DNA from: Nostocales cyanobacterium LEGE 12452
GTDB lineage: Bacteria; Cyanobacteriota; Cyanobacteriia; Cyanobacteriales; Nostocaceae
Reading direction: 5' to 3'
DNA: 46,233 nt
NCBI GenBank assembly: GCA_015206945.1
Contig: JADEXV010000029.1
Span: forward strand, 1-46,233
The translations under genes and the position numbers were made by a program. The notes beneath the pieces are model-generated. The model saw only the letters and a list, made by a program, of their open reading frames with translations, was not told where the DNA came from and made no database searches. Position 1 is the stretch's first letter, and every line of letters begins with the position of its first letter. Shown in pieces: positions 9,200 through 18,150 of the stretch.

Positions 9200-11767
9200 A
9201 TGTTAGGCGGAAACTACTTTATGGAACCAGATAAACTGGGCCGTTTTAAGGAGTACGGCGAATTCATCCTCCGAAAGATAGATTCTGTGCCCCAGTACCC
9301 TTCCAAACAAGAAGATTGGGTTCCAGCTAGTCTTGATGACTGTCTTCTTCGTTTGCGATCGGCTGCCCAGAAAACTGTAGACCTGGCAACTTCGCCTGTC
9401 AAAATTGGTGTAATGGGGGAATTTAGTAGTGGAAAAACCTTACTTTTAGGCAGCCTAATTGGATATGCAGATGCTTTGCCAGTCAGTGAAAATCCGACTA
9501 CAGGTAATGTTACCGCCATACATATTATCCCGCAAGACGATTTTGCAACGACGCAATTAAGTAACTTTACGGTAGAATATCTTTCTCATGAAGGCGTACA
9601 TGAGTGTCTACGCTTCATGCTAGGGGAAGCCAATAAACGAACAACAGCAGCAGGGCTTCCTCCGATACCAGTATCGAAACTCAATTCTGGGACAGATATT
9701 ATTAGCTGGTGTGAAGAAGCATGGAATAGCAGTAACAATTTAGAGCTCCGTTATTTACTCCGAGAGTTGGTATTATTCCTGCGGGCTTATCAAGCTTATG
9801 GGGAGGTTATGTGTGGTGGGCACTACCAAATTGATGCTACTACTGCCCGTGAGGGGCTACAGCTCGTTGAACAGCCAATGGCAATCCAAACTCTGAAATT
9901 TGAGGATCTACCGCCAGCGCATATTAGATTACCGAGTCCACCCCAGAGGCTACCAACAAAGTTATTGCAAAATAGCTTCCCACTAATTCGCCGCGTCGAT
10001 ATCGATGTGAAAATCTCACGGGAAATTTGGGATTTTGCAGATGCAGCTAAATTTATTCTTATCGACTTTCCGGGATTGGGGGCTGCTAATTCGGGGGCTA
10101 GGGATACCTTTTTGTCACTGCGGGAATTGGCAGAAGTACAGACAATTTTGGTATTGCTAAATGGTAAATCTCCTGGAAGCGATCGCGCCAATAAAATCTT
10201 CACGATGATGCAGCAGCAGCGACCGGGACAAGACCTGAAAGATTTAATTCTCGTTGGTGTGGGTCGTTTCGATCAACTCCCTCTAGACAGCGAAGGTGGC
10301 GAAAGAGAACTTGACCATCTGATTGAAGATAACCATTTAGAAGAGGAAACGGTTCTCCAAAAACTCAAAGTTCTGCAAACTACTATTGACGGTGCAGCAG
10401 CATTTACAACCCAAAAAGACCGCATCGTTTTACTGTCGCCACTGTTGGGATTAGCTGAATTGGCAAAACGTTCTACTACAGTCAAAGCAGGTTCACCAGA
10501 ATTTTTGGCTAACTTAGATTATCCTGATTACCTAGACAGGTCTAAACGGCTACAACAGAAATGGGAGCTATTAAGTGAACGGCTGATAGAATCTAACACC
10601 CGTAGCTATTTGGGCAAACAGTTGGGTTATTTTAGTCAAGATGGCGGACTTAGTAAGCTGCGGGAATTAATTCAAACTCACGTAGCTACTCATGGTTTGA
10701 AGCAACTGCATGAAGATACCCGCAGAGCTGCTGATGTGGTGAGTCAGCAACAAGATCACTTGAAAGACATCATAGATGAAATTCACGAGCAAGGTATCCC
10801 CACAGGTGATAGTCCCGCTTTTATCGAATTGCGCTTTGTGGTCGAAAGCTTAGATAAAATCTACAGAAATTTCCAAAAAGATATCGGCAAAGAACCACTC
10901 AAAGACCGGCGCGGTGTTGTTGTCAGCGATGTAGTAAAAGACGAACTTACCTTTAGAATCCTCAATTGGAATCAATGGACTTTACTCTTCAACAAAGCCA
11001 ATAATGGAGCGATCGCTCTGGCAGAATCTAAAGGTGCAGCCGGGAAATTATTCGATCGGGGAAACCGCGTAAATACTTCCCTTCCGACTAAGAGCGATGA
11101 TTTTTATCCAGTATTTGAGAAAACCGTTAAAGAAGTAGAAGATTTTGCCCGCGATCGCATCCAGCAAGCCGTGGTAGATTTGTTGAACCAATTATCAAAT
11201 TATATAGCCCCAGAACGCGAACAATTGCAGGCATTTTTCCACCCGGAAATGGAACAAGAAATCGAAGAAAAATTTGGTTTTGAAGATGCCGATCTCTTTT
11301 ATAAATTATTACTAGGATGCGACCCTAACGAATGGAAAGAAGCAATCATCTCGGAAATTACTAGTAAAGATAAAACTGTTGCACCCGAAATTATCTTTCC
11401 TTTAGCACGTCAAGACGATAAACACAACGTTGGTCAAATCTTTGATTGGGCACCAGAGAAAAGCCAAGGCTTACCCAGATCGAGCAATCACCAACTTTTA
11501 GTACTGCGACTGCGAGATGAAATTACTGCTAGTGCCAGTCTTCATCTTGTGCAGTATGTCAGCGAAGTTAATCAGCAAATTAATTCCGAACTAGAAGGTA
11601 TTTTGGATCAAATTATTCCGAGTCTGCAAAACCTTTCAAAAAAAGAAACTTTGCTAAGATATTTGGCGGCTGGGGAATTGCCATCTGAGATCCAAATTCC
11701 TACTTGGTTGCAGATTATTTCTGAAATGGCGGCTGTTTCTCCATCAGACAATTTGGATTTGGGATGA
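9200..11767 (+). CDS. Dynamin-like large GTPase (SrfC-like)
   Basis: An 855-aa GTPase of the dynamin superfamily, first gene of a four-gene unit. G1 is G73-EFSSGKT-80 and the switch-I threonine lies in NPTTGNVT near residue 100. G3 is DFPGLG near 291. The G4 position reads VGRFDQ near 355, a departure from the usual T/N-K-x-D. The remaining 450 residues are helical and include charged, coiled-coil-prone stretches around 500-560. No transmembrane helix is evident. An ATG at 9221 (MEPDKLGRF) preceded by AGGCGG is an alternative start. The pairing with a large Hsp70-like protein resembles the SrfC-SrfB pair of proteobacteria; that comparison is inference. A membrane- or stress-associated role is possible, but no function is established. 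Confidence 0.85.
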   Translation: MLGGNYFMEPDKLGRFKEYGEFILRKIDSVPQYPSKQEDWVPASLDDCLLRLRSAAQKTVDLATSPVKIGVMGEFSSGKTLLLGSLIGYADALPVSENPTTGNVTAIHIIPQDDFATTQLSNFTVEYLSHEGVHECLRFMLGEANKRTTAAGLPPIPVSKLNSGTDIISWCEEAWNSSNNLELRYLLRELVLFLRAYQAYGEVMCGGHYQIDATTAREGLQLVEQPMAIQTLKFEDLPPAHIRLPSPPQRLPTKLLQNSFPLIRRVDIDVKISREIWDFADAAKFILIDFPGLGAANSGARDTFLSLRELAEVQTILVLLNGKSPGSDRANKIFTMMQQQRPGQDLKDLILVGVGRFDQLPLDSEGGERELDHLIEDNHLEEETVLQKLKVLQTTIDGAAAFTTQKDRIVLLSPLLGLAELAKRSTTVKAGSPEFLANLDYPDYLDRSKRLQQKWELLSERLIESNTRSYLGKQLGYFSQDGGLSKLRELIQTHVATHGLKQLHEDTRRAADVVSQQQDHLKDIIDEIHEQGIPTGDSPAFIELRFVVESLDKIYRNFQKDIGKEPLKDRRGVVVSDVVKDELTFRILNWNQWTLLFNKANNGAIALAESKGAAGKLFDRGNRVNTSLPTKSDDFYPVFEKTVKEVEDFARDRIQQAVVDLLNQLSNYIAPEREQLQAFFHPEMEQEIEEKFGFEDADLFYKLLLGCDPNEWKEAIISEITSKDKTVAPEIIFPLARQDDKHNVGQIFDWAPEKSQGLPRSSNHQLLVLRLRDEITASASLHLVQYVSEVNQQINSELEGILDQIIPSLQNLSKKETLLRYLAAGELPSEIQIPTWLQIISEMAAVSPSDNLDLG

Positions 11768-11798
11768 CGCGATCGCATAGAAATATGAGGATGTATTT

Positions 11799-12632
11799 GT
11801 GAGACGTGATGCGATTTTTTATACAATTTTTAAGCGTGTCCCAGGATTGTTTTTTGAGTTAGTAGAACAGCCACCAGCAGAAGCTGCTAGCTATCGCTTT
11901 GAATCAGTCGAAGTTAAAGAACCAACATTTCGGATTGATGGGGTATTTTTACCTCCACCGGATGCAACATCTCAGACGATCTTTTTTGCTGAGGTACAAT
12001 TCCAAAGAGATGAGTTACTGTACCATAGGTTTTTCTCCGAATCCATGCTGTATATGTATCGCAATCCGTCGCTTTACGACGACTGGTACGGGGTAATTAT
12101 TTTACAGTCTCGCAGCTTGGAACCGGAAAACACCACTATTCATAGATCGTTACTGAACAGTTCTCAAGTACAACGAATTTATTTAGATGAGTTAGGTAGT
12201 CCTGATGAGCAAAAAGTAGGTATCAGTTTGATGCAGTTGACTATTGCCTCAGAGACTCAAATGGTTCGGGAAGCGAAACGTTTAATTGAGCGGGTGCAAC
12301 AAGAGCAGATAACTGTTTTAGCGAAAGAAGAGATAATAGATGTAATCACAACAATTGCAGTTTATAAATTCGCAAACTTAAGTCGTGAAGAGGTAGAGGC
12401 TATGTTAGGAGTTAAGTTAGAAGAAACTAGAGTTTATCAAGAAGCTAAACAAGAGGGGATGGAACTAGGATTAGAACTAGGAATACAACAAGGACGAGAA
12501 CAAGCAAAACTTGAACTTGTACCTCAGTTCTTAGTTCGCGGTATGTCGATGGAAGAGGTTGCCCAATTACTTAATTTAACTATCGAACAAGTAAGACTTA
12601 CAACTGAGCAAGAATCTTCAACATCAACTTAG
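11799..12632 (+). CDS. Rpn-family (DUF2887) PD-(D/E)XK nuclease-like protein
   Basis: A 277-aa protein of the Rpn/DUF2887 family, often annotated as recombination-promoting nuclease or putative transposase. The family has a PD-(D/E)XK nuclease core. Candidate catalytic residues are D47 in FRIDGVF, E65 and Q67 in FFAEVQFQ, all in the expected order. The C-terminal third is charged and helical and ends in a short HTH-like segment (MSMEEVAQLLNLTIEQV). The start is GTG at 11799, only 31 nt after the GTPase stop across a HIP1 site. Such genes are abundant and mobile in filamentous cyanobacteria, so it may have inserted into an older GTPase/Hsp70 operon, or may act with it. Confidence 0.85.
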   Translation: MRRDAIFYTIFKRVPGLFFELVEQPPAEAASYRFESVEVKEPTFRIDGVFLPPPDATSQTIFFAEVQFQRDELLYHRFFSESMLYMYRNPSLYDDWYGVIILQSRSLEPENTTIHRSLLNSSQVQRIYLDELGSPDEQKVGISLMQLTIASETQMVREAKRLIERVQQEQITVLAKEEIIDVITTIAVYKFANLSREEVEAMLGVKLEETRVYQEAKQEGMELGLELGIQQGREQAKLELVPQFLVRGMSMEEVAQLLNLTIEQVRLTTEQESSTST

Positions 12633-12666
12633 TAACTGCCGTAATTTTCATAGCAATGCCTAGTTT

Positions 12667-12704
12667 GGGCTACGCCTACGCCCTTTCATATAAAGGCGTA
12701 GCCC
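12667..12704. repeat. Palindromic dispersed repeat
   Basis: The inverted repeat GGGCTACGCC (12667-12676) and GGCGTAGCCC (12695-12704) forms a hairpin in the 217-nt spacer between the nuclease-like and Hsp70-like genes. The TACGCCTACGC core also occurs near 4476-4487, so it is a dispersed repeat of this genome. It could attenuate read-through within the gene cluster. Confidence 0.7.
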
Positions 12705-12849
12705 GACGTAGATATCGCGCCAAATAAAAAAGCCAGTGCTAAAGAGAATCAGTAGTACAAGACCAAAGATTCTCTAAATTTGTAATTTTATGATAGAACA
12801 TTACAGTTTTTAGCCAGCTATAAAATAAACAACAGAAAGTGATAGTATA

Positions 12850-15825
12850 ATGAACCCTTTTCAACTCAACAAATATAGCGATCGCGAACCAAGCGAGAAA
12901 CAACAAAAAAGATTTCCCGGATGGTTTGCTTTAGATTTTGGTACGTCGAATTCGACAGTCACACTTTTCGATCCAATTGAAGTACCAATCGCAGAAATTT
13001 TACCCAAAGAACAGGAAATGCGGTTGCGCGATCGCTTATCGCAATGGCTCAGTTCTCCCGCCTCCGTAGCTTTGCCGGATGTCAGCGCTGATGATTGGGC
13101 AAAGTTTATCACAGAGATTAGCAAAAATTTGGAGATAGAACCCAGCCGATTGAGTGAAGTATTTGAAAGTGATAATAAAGAGCGATTTTTGGAAGCAATT
13201 CGCCAAATTGAACTTTCTTTAGGAAACAGCGAGAGATTCCGCCGGGCTGTCAGCAAAAAACTTTACCAAATTTATCATGAGGTGTTCCGCGTCCCTACCC
13301 TAGAGTCGCAAAATCTGATCCCAGTTGTGCTGGATATTGATCGCCGCGATACGGAAATTCCGAGCGAGTCAGAAATTTCACATTTAGGGGATTTGAAACT
13401 GCGGATGGGAAGGGAAGCTAGAGATAACCGAAAAAAAGCGATCGCTCAAGGTACAAGCGGTTCTTTAAAGGAAATTATCAGCAGGTTTCACCATTCACCC
13501 AAACGCTATTTTGGCCAGGAGCGATCGTTTTCAGTTATTTTGGATGGCGAAGAAGAAACAATTACCGCTAACGAGTTAATCCAATCTGCTTGGGCGCATT
13601 TAATCGAGTTAACTGAAGACTACCGCCAACACGCACGACGCAGATTCTCGGAAGGAGATTTTTTAACAGCAGTTGTCACCTATCCCACGGTCGCCCCACC
13701 AGTTGTTCGTAAAGAAGTTAGAGAACTAGTTGAGCAATTGGGGATCGATGATGTACAAACTGCTTATGATGAAGCCGTTTCTGTGGCGATATTCTTTTTA
13801 TGGCGAGAATTTGGTGGTAATCTCAACATTGGCATCGAGTCATTCAAAACCCGTTGTCGCCAAGCAGGAAACAAATGGTCGCAAAATGTCCTCGTCTTGG
13901 ATATTGGCGGGGGAACCACAGATTTAGCTTTAATTGAACTGACTTTAGAAGATAAAACTCCAGCCTTTGCTGATTATGAAGACCGAGGTTTAGGAGGACG
14001 TTATTATAAACTGACTCCCAAACTATTAGGTTCATCTGGTCATTTACAGCTAGGCGGTGAGTTAATTACACTGCGAATTTTCAGATTATTAAAAGTTGCG
14101 ATCGCAGACTTTTTATTGACAGCAGTCACAACAGGCGATCTAGAAAATGAAAAGCTAGAAGATTTAATTAACTCCGAGTTAAATGAGCGCTTCTTAGAAC
14201 AAGGCAAATTCAAAACTGGCAGTCTTTTAAAATGTTTAGATAGAGAAAATCCAGAAGGCGATATTTCTTACAAAGATGCTCTTGACACTGCCGAGAAAGT
14301 ATTGCCCACCCGTTGGCAACAAGCACCTCAACGTCTGCAATCCTTTTATATTCTCTGGGATTATGCAGAAGCTGCCAAACTTAAACTTGGGCAAAAGCCA
14401 CCAACAGAGAATTCTCTATTAACCTTCACACTTTCTGAGCAGCAAATTTCCGAATTGCTCACTCAAAGCGCCGTTAAATTGCAAGTCAAAGATCCAAATA
14501 ATATCTGCATCATCCTAGACAACCACCAATTTGAACGAGCCGCCGCATCTGGAATTAAAGAAGCGATCGGAATTGCCAAAGGATTAATGGAAAGTCGTTT
14601 GCGTCCCGACGATCTCACCAAAGATTCTTGGAATTCTCAAAAAGTTGATTGGTTAATTTTGTCTGGTAAAACTTGTAATTTAGACATAGTACAGCACCAA
14701 ATTTATCAAGAATTTAGTAAATCTCCATATTTTGTCTGGAATCCAGAACGGATTACCTTTGTGCTGGAATTTACCAAGCTAGCCACCTCAGCCGGAGCTT
14801 GCTATGCTGAGAAATTGCGAAGATTGAGATTCGATCCAGAAGAATCTAAAAGCTTGCTGCGTAAGGGAGCCAACCAGCTAGAAATTGATGTCAAAAACCT
14901 GTTTTATTATTTGCCCTGCAACTTCAAACGCAAAACCCAAAGCAACGATTTACTAACTATATTCAAAGCCGGACAAGAACTCTATCAACTCGCACCTTGG
15001 GAAACTGTTGCTAAAGTTCGTACTCATTGGCAAGGCATACAATTAACTAATATTATTTACCGTCAAGATTACGAAGAGGGAGATTTACGACTATGGGGAA
15101 GCTTTGACGGCAAAAACCTCATGAATCAACTGGAGATGCAAGAAGCAGAGTTTCTGAAAAAAATCAAAGTCCAGTTTGAAATTGACCAAACCCTCGAATT
15201 TAACGTATTGCTTTGTCAAGGAAATCCCCATTATTTGATTGATATTTCTGGTATTGATTTAGAATCGGTAATTTCAGAAACATCAGCGCTATTTGCTGAT
15301 GAGAAATTGAACTGGAATATTGCTGTAGAAGGCTTCAATAAAGACTTGAATGATGGTGATATTGCTGTCAATGTTATTGAGTCAGCAACCGTCGATCAAC
15401 CAGATGCCTATCATCTTGTATTTGAAGTCGGAAATGATGGTAGTAAAACGTTTCACAAATTTCATTATTTGCGCGATGGAGTGACGCAACCAGGAATTGG
15501 GTTAATTAGTAATCCCTTACCTCCATTCCCACAAACTGGCCAGCACACCTTCTATGTTTATCAAACAGATGCCGAAACCAACAGCAAAAAATGGATAAGA
15601 ATTGGCGCACTCAGCAAACCAGATGTAACAACAGATTACCCTTGCCAATATCGTGTAACTCTCGACGATCGAGGTATTCTAAGAATGCACGCCGGTGAAG
15701 TACCTTACTGGACATCACAAAATCAAGAATGCCTGAAAGAAGAAGGATGCGTTTATCGTGCTGAATTAGAATTGCAACCTAATGAAGTTGATAAAGAACG
15801 CGATCCCTTTTGCGGCATACATTAA
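12850..15825 (+). CDS. SrfB-like Hsp70/actin-fold ATPase
   Basis: A 991-aa protein with an actin/Hsp70-type ATPase domain. Phosphate-1 is WFALDFGTSNSTVTLFD near residues 25-41 and phosphate-2 is VLDIGGGTTDLALIEL near 347-362. The adenosine-site glycine motif is ILSGKTCNLD near 602-611. The length, the long spacing between phosphate-1 and phosphate-2, and the segment GGELITLRIFRLL after phosphate-2 fit the SrfB virulence-factor family better than canonical DnaK. The C-terminal 350 residues form a separate beta-rich region not recognised elsewhere. No signal peptide or membrane helix is seen. It sits between a dynamin-like GTPase and an unknown helical protein on the same strand. A chaperone-like or scaffolding role is inference only. 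Confidence 0.8.
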   Translation: MNPFQLNKYSDREPSEKQQKRFPGWFALDFGTSNSTVTLFDPIEVPIAEILPKEQEMRLRDRLSQWLSSPASVALPDVSADDWAKFITEISKNLEIEPSRLSEVFESDNKERFLEAIRQIELSLGNSERFRRAVSKKLYQIYHEVFRVPTLESQNLIPVVLDIDRRDTEIPSESEISHLGDLKLRMGREARDNRKKAIAQGTSGSLKEIISRFHHSPKRYFGQERSFSVILDGEEETITANELIQSAWAHLIELTEDYRQHARRRFSEGDFLTAVVTYPTVAPPVVRKEVRELVEQLGIDDVQTAYDEAVSVAIFFLWREFGGNLNIGIESFKTRCRQAGNKWSQNVLVLDIGGGTTDLALIELTLEDKTPAFADYEDRGLGGRYYKLTPKLLGSSGHLQLGGELITLRIFRLLKVAIADFLLTAVTTGDLENEKLEDLINSELNERFLEQGKFKTGSLLKCLDRENPEGDISYKDALDTAEKVLPTRWQQAPQRLQSFYILWDYAEAAKLKLGQKPPTENSLLTFTLSEQQISELLTQSAVKLQVKDPNNICIILDNHQFERAAASGIKEAIGIAKGLMESRLRPDDLTKDSWNSQKVDWLILSGKTCNLDIVQHQIYQEFSKSPYFVWNPERITFVLEFTKLATSAGACYAEKLRRLRFDPEESKSLLRKGANQLEIDVKNLFYYLPCNFKRKTQSNDLLTIFKAGQELYQLAPWETVAKVRTHWQGIQLTNIIYRQDYEEGDLRLWGSFDGKNLMNQLEMQEAEFLKKIKVQFEIDQTLEFNVLLCQGNPHYLIDISGIDLESVISETSALFADEKLNWNIAVEGFNKDLNDGDIAVNVIESATVDQPDAYHLVFEVGNDGSKTFHKFHYLRDGVTQPGIGLISNPLPPFPQTGQHTFYVYQTDAETNSKKWIRIGALSKPDVTTDYPCQYRVTLDDRGILRMHAGEVPYWTSQNQECLKEEGCVYRAELELQPNEVDKERDPFCGIH

Positions 15826-15940
15826 ACCTCTGCGTTGAAAAAAATTAATATTTTTAAACGCATAGGCGTTTAGCCTTCCCGCAGGGTAGGGGCGCGGAGT
15901 AAACGCAGAGGGGCGCAGAGGTTTGCCAAGTTTTATTCGC
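15826..15940. repeat. Composite dispersed repeat between Hsp70-like and third module gene
   Basis: The spacer is made of repeats. AACCTCTGCGTT near 15826 is the inverse complement of AACGCAGAGG near 15902, with a second GCGCAGAGG copy after it. Between them lies GGCGTTTAGCCTTCCCGCAG near 15865, the same family found inside the histidine kinase gene at about 5285. Similar CTCTGCGTT motifs recur at 41308-41348. Confidence 0.7.
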
Positions 15941-15956
15941 TTTGGAGGTGAGATTC

Positions 15957-17048
15957 ATGCAGCAGTTGCGTCAATTATTAGAGATAGAAAACTCGGAGTT
16001 AGCCCAATTACTGCGATTTAGTTTGTATGGACTAGAGGCTAGTTTAAATCAGGCTCGCGCCGAATTTCCACTAGATCCAGGATCTAAAATATGTGATGAG
16101 GTGCTGCAAGAACTTCATAACCTGTTGCAACCTGTACCGCCACAGCAAAACACTCGTTGGGAAGATCCGCCAGAGGATTTAAAACTAAGTCACCTGCGGA
16201 AAACTTTTGATTCTGACTCAGAACTTAATTATTATCTGGGTAATTCCCAACTGCAAAGCACAACAGACTCTGATTTGTGGAATGAGATTCAACGCAAACT
16301 GCTGCGAGTCCCAGAGGATTTAGCTGTATCTTGGCGATCGCGCACCTTAGATTTGGCTGAACAAGTTGGGGCGATCGCAGATAATTCTAACCTTTATCAA
16401 CTTCCCTTTATCCGCGACGAAATTATCTACCCCGGACTTAGTGGTACTGTTCAAACTCAGGGATTGTCCTTATATCAACAAGCACTTTCAAATCCACTAG
16501 CTACCCAAGGGAATGCATCCGATTTACCAGCAGCATTCCTATTTTTATATATGAATTTTATCGAAATAGACCCAGATTTACATCACGCTTTAAAGAGTGT
16601 TTTTAGCTTCGATGTTGTTTCTTTACGCTCCAAACCAGAACAGCGCGATCAATATATTGATGCTTTAAGCGATCGCTTCCAACGCACCCAAAAAGCAGAG
16701 AAAAACATCGATCCCCTGTCAATTCTCCGTGCTTGGATTGACATGGACGAAGCGATACATTCCCTAGTATTCGTACCACCAGCTGAACGCTATTCTTGGT
16801 GGGGAAAGCTACAACATGAATCACGGCGCATCCTGAAGAAAGTCGCTGATGAAGCTATTAATGCAGGTAATGAAGTGCGAATTCGCCAATTATCGGGACT
16901 TTATGCAGATATCTGTGCTTTATCCAAGGATGACTTACAACTAGACTGTGGTGGTATTCCTGGCGAAGTCTTAACTTCTCTTCGGGTATATGCGCGAATT
17001 AATCAAGAAGAATCTCCAGGGCGTGTAATATTTCGTTCATCACGCTAG
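15957..17048 (+). CDS. Unrecognised helical protein, last gene of the GTPase/Hsp70-like module
   Basis: A 363-aa protein not recognised from its sequence. It is predicted to be cytoplasmic and mainly alpha-helical, with no signal peptide, membrane helix, cysteine cluster or nucleotide-binding motif. It has a proline-rich linker near residues 75-90 (LQPVPPQQNTRWEDPP) and an aromatic patch RYSWWGKLQHESRRILKK near 280-300. The ATG at 15957 is chosen because GGAGGTGAG lies 4-13 nt before it; the frame is open 5 codons further upstream to a TTG. It follows the SrfB-like gene by 131 nt of repeat DNA and ends 27 nt before a strong terminator. By position it could play the part of the third (SrfA-like) component of Srf-type operons, but no sequence similarity is claimed. 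Confidence 0.75.
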   Translation: MQQLRQLLEIENSELAQLLRFSLYGLEASLNQARAEFPLDPGSKICDEVLQELHNLLQPVPPQQNTRWEDPPEDLKLSHLRKTFDSDSELNYYLGNSQLQSTTDSDLWNEIQRKLLRVPEDLAVSWRSRTLDLAEQVGAIADNSNLYQLPFIRDEIIYPGLSGTVQTQGLSLYQQALSNPLATQGNASDLPAAFLFLYMNFIEIDPDLHHALKSVFSFDVVSLRSKPEQRDQYIDALSDRFQRTQKAEKNIDPLSILRAWIDMDEAIHSLVFVPPAERYSWWGKLQHESRRILKKVADEAINAGNEVRIRQLSGLYADICALSKDDLQLDCGGIPGEVLTSLRVYARINQEESPGRVIFRSSR

Positions 17049-17074
17049 ATGCTAGCAACTTTTCTAATTCTTGA

Positions 17075-17126
17075 GATTATGAGGCAAGGCAGACAATTTT
17101 ACTAATCCCCGCCTTGCCTCATAATC
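17075..17126. terminator. Bidirectional terminator between module and hli gene
   Basis: A perfect 16-bp stem: GATTATGAGGCAAGGC at 17075-17090 pairs with its complement at 17111-17126 across a 20-nt loop. It lies between the convergent helical-protein gene (plus) and hli gene (minus) and probably ends both transcripts. Confidence 0.8.
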
Positions 17127-17150
17127 TAATGAAGCTAAAAACGTTTAAAT

Positions 17151-17330
17151 TTAAAGGATGCCCCAGAAGTGTAAAATCCCTTGACCAGAAAATACTTCAA
17201 GTGCAACGGCAGATAAAAAACCAATCATTGCAAAACGACCGTTCCAGTTTTCGCTCTGAGGAGTGAAGCCCCAGCGCAAAGCATTAGGATCTTCTGAAAC
17301 CGAAGGCGTAGTCTTCTTAACGTCTGCCAT
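17151..17330 (-). CDS. hli: High light-inducible protein (HLIP/SCP)
   Basis: A 59-aa single-helix chlorophyll-binding protein, found by translating the minus strand. The diagnostic helix is [20 protein letters not shown], containing the ExxNGRxAMIG chlorophyll-binding motif, followed by [12 protein letters not shown]. The N-terminus [20 protein letters not shown] is hydrophilic and stromal-side. HLIPs bind chlorophyll a and carotenoids and protect photosystem assembly under excess light. The start is ATG at 17330 and the length is typical. It converges on the GTPase/Hsp70-like module, sharing the hairpin at 17075-17126. High-light induction is expected from the family, but no regulatory motif was verified upstream. 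Confidence 0.93.
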   Translation of the reverse strand: MADVKKTTPSVSEDPNALRWGFTPQSENWNGRFAMIGFLSAVALEVFSGQGILHFWGIL

Positions 17331-17589
17331 AAATAATACTCCGAGCTTTTATGTTGTAACAGTTATAACTGCCTGTAAAGTAATGTAACAGACTTTTACG
17401 ATAATGCAACATAAACTCAAGACAGAATTTAGTTAGTGACTATATATTATGGTTACGTAGTTTCTTAACAGGTTTGTGATTCTCTATAAATAAGGGTGGG
17501 TAATCTCTACTGGCTGATAGTTTAATATTTATACCATAATCACACAAGTAATATTAGTAGCCAATTGAGATACAAAAATGAATATTGAC

Positions 17590-17952
17590 TTACTGAGATA
17601 TCGCCAGAAGGTAGGCATGGGTCAAGTTTAGAGACTTTCTCTTTAATTTTTTGACAAGTTTTCTCTTGGCTATTTTTTCTTGTTGAAGTTTTTCAATTAC
17701 TAATAGTCGTATTTTCTTATAATTAAAATTTTTTCTAATAGCGTAACTACCCAAATTACCCATCAAAGAGCTACTACGTCTATCTTTTGATGCTGTTTGG
17801 GAAACAACCGACGCTCCTAACGTACTAGATAACCAAATGTAAAATGGTAATTTAGCCTTCGGAAGTATCCACCCAGATTTTTTGATCATAATTTTATTTA
17901 CTGTTTTTTGTTGTTGTATCTCTCTTGAGAGAATAGAAATAACCTTCAGCAT
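17590..17952 (-). CDS. Hypothetical basic protein
   Basis: A 120-aa frame from ATG at 17952 (a TTG at 17979 is also possible). I do not recognise the product. It has a moderately hydrophobic stretch near the middle (LPFYIWLSSTLGASVV) and a strongly basic C-terminal third rich in Lys (KLQQEKIAKRKLVKKLKRK). The gene is AT-rich and isolated, divergent from the methylase gene. Codon content is plausible but not strong, and it may be non-coding. Confidence 0.35.
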   Translation of the reverse strand: MLKVISILSREIQQQKTVNKIMIKKSGWILPKAKLPFYIWLSSTLGASVVSQTASKDRRSSSLMGNLGSYAIRKNFNYKKIRLLVIEKLQQEKIAKRKLVKKLKRKSLNLTHAYLLAISQ

Positions 17953-18150
17953 AGATCGACAGTAAAAAAGCCCATACAAAACGAGTTTATAGCCGAGGGA
18001 CTATCACACTTCAAAATTGCATGAGCTTTTACTACAGATATCTTAACATATTAAAAAGCAATTATCAAAAAATTATCTTTATGAGCTTAAAATAATCAGA
18101 AACTTAAAATAGAAGTATCCAGTAATTTTTAAACCTTATAATTTTGAATT

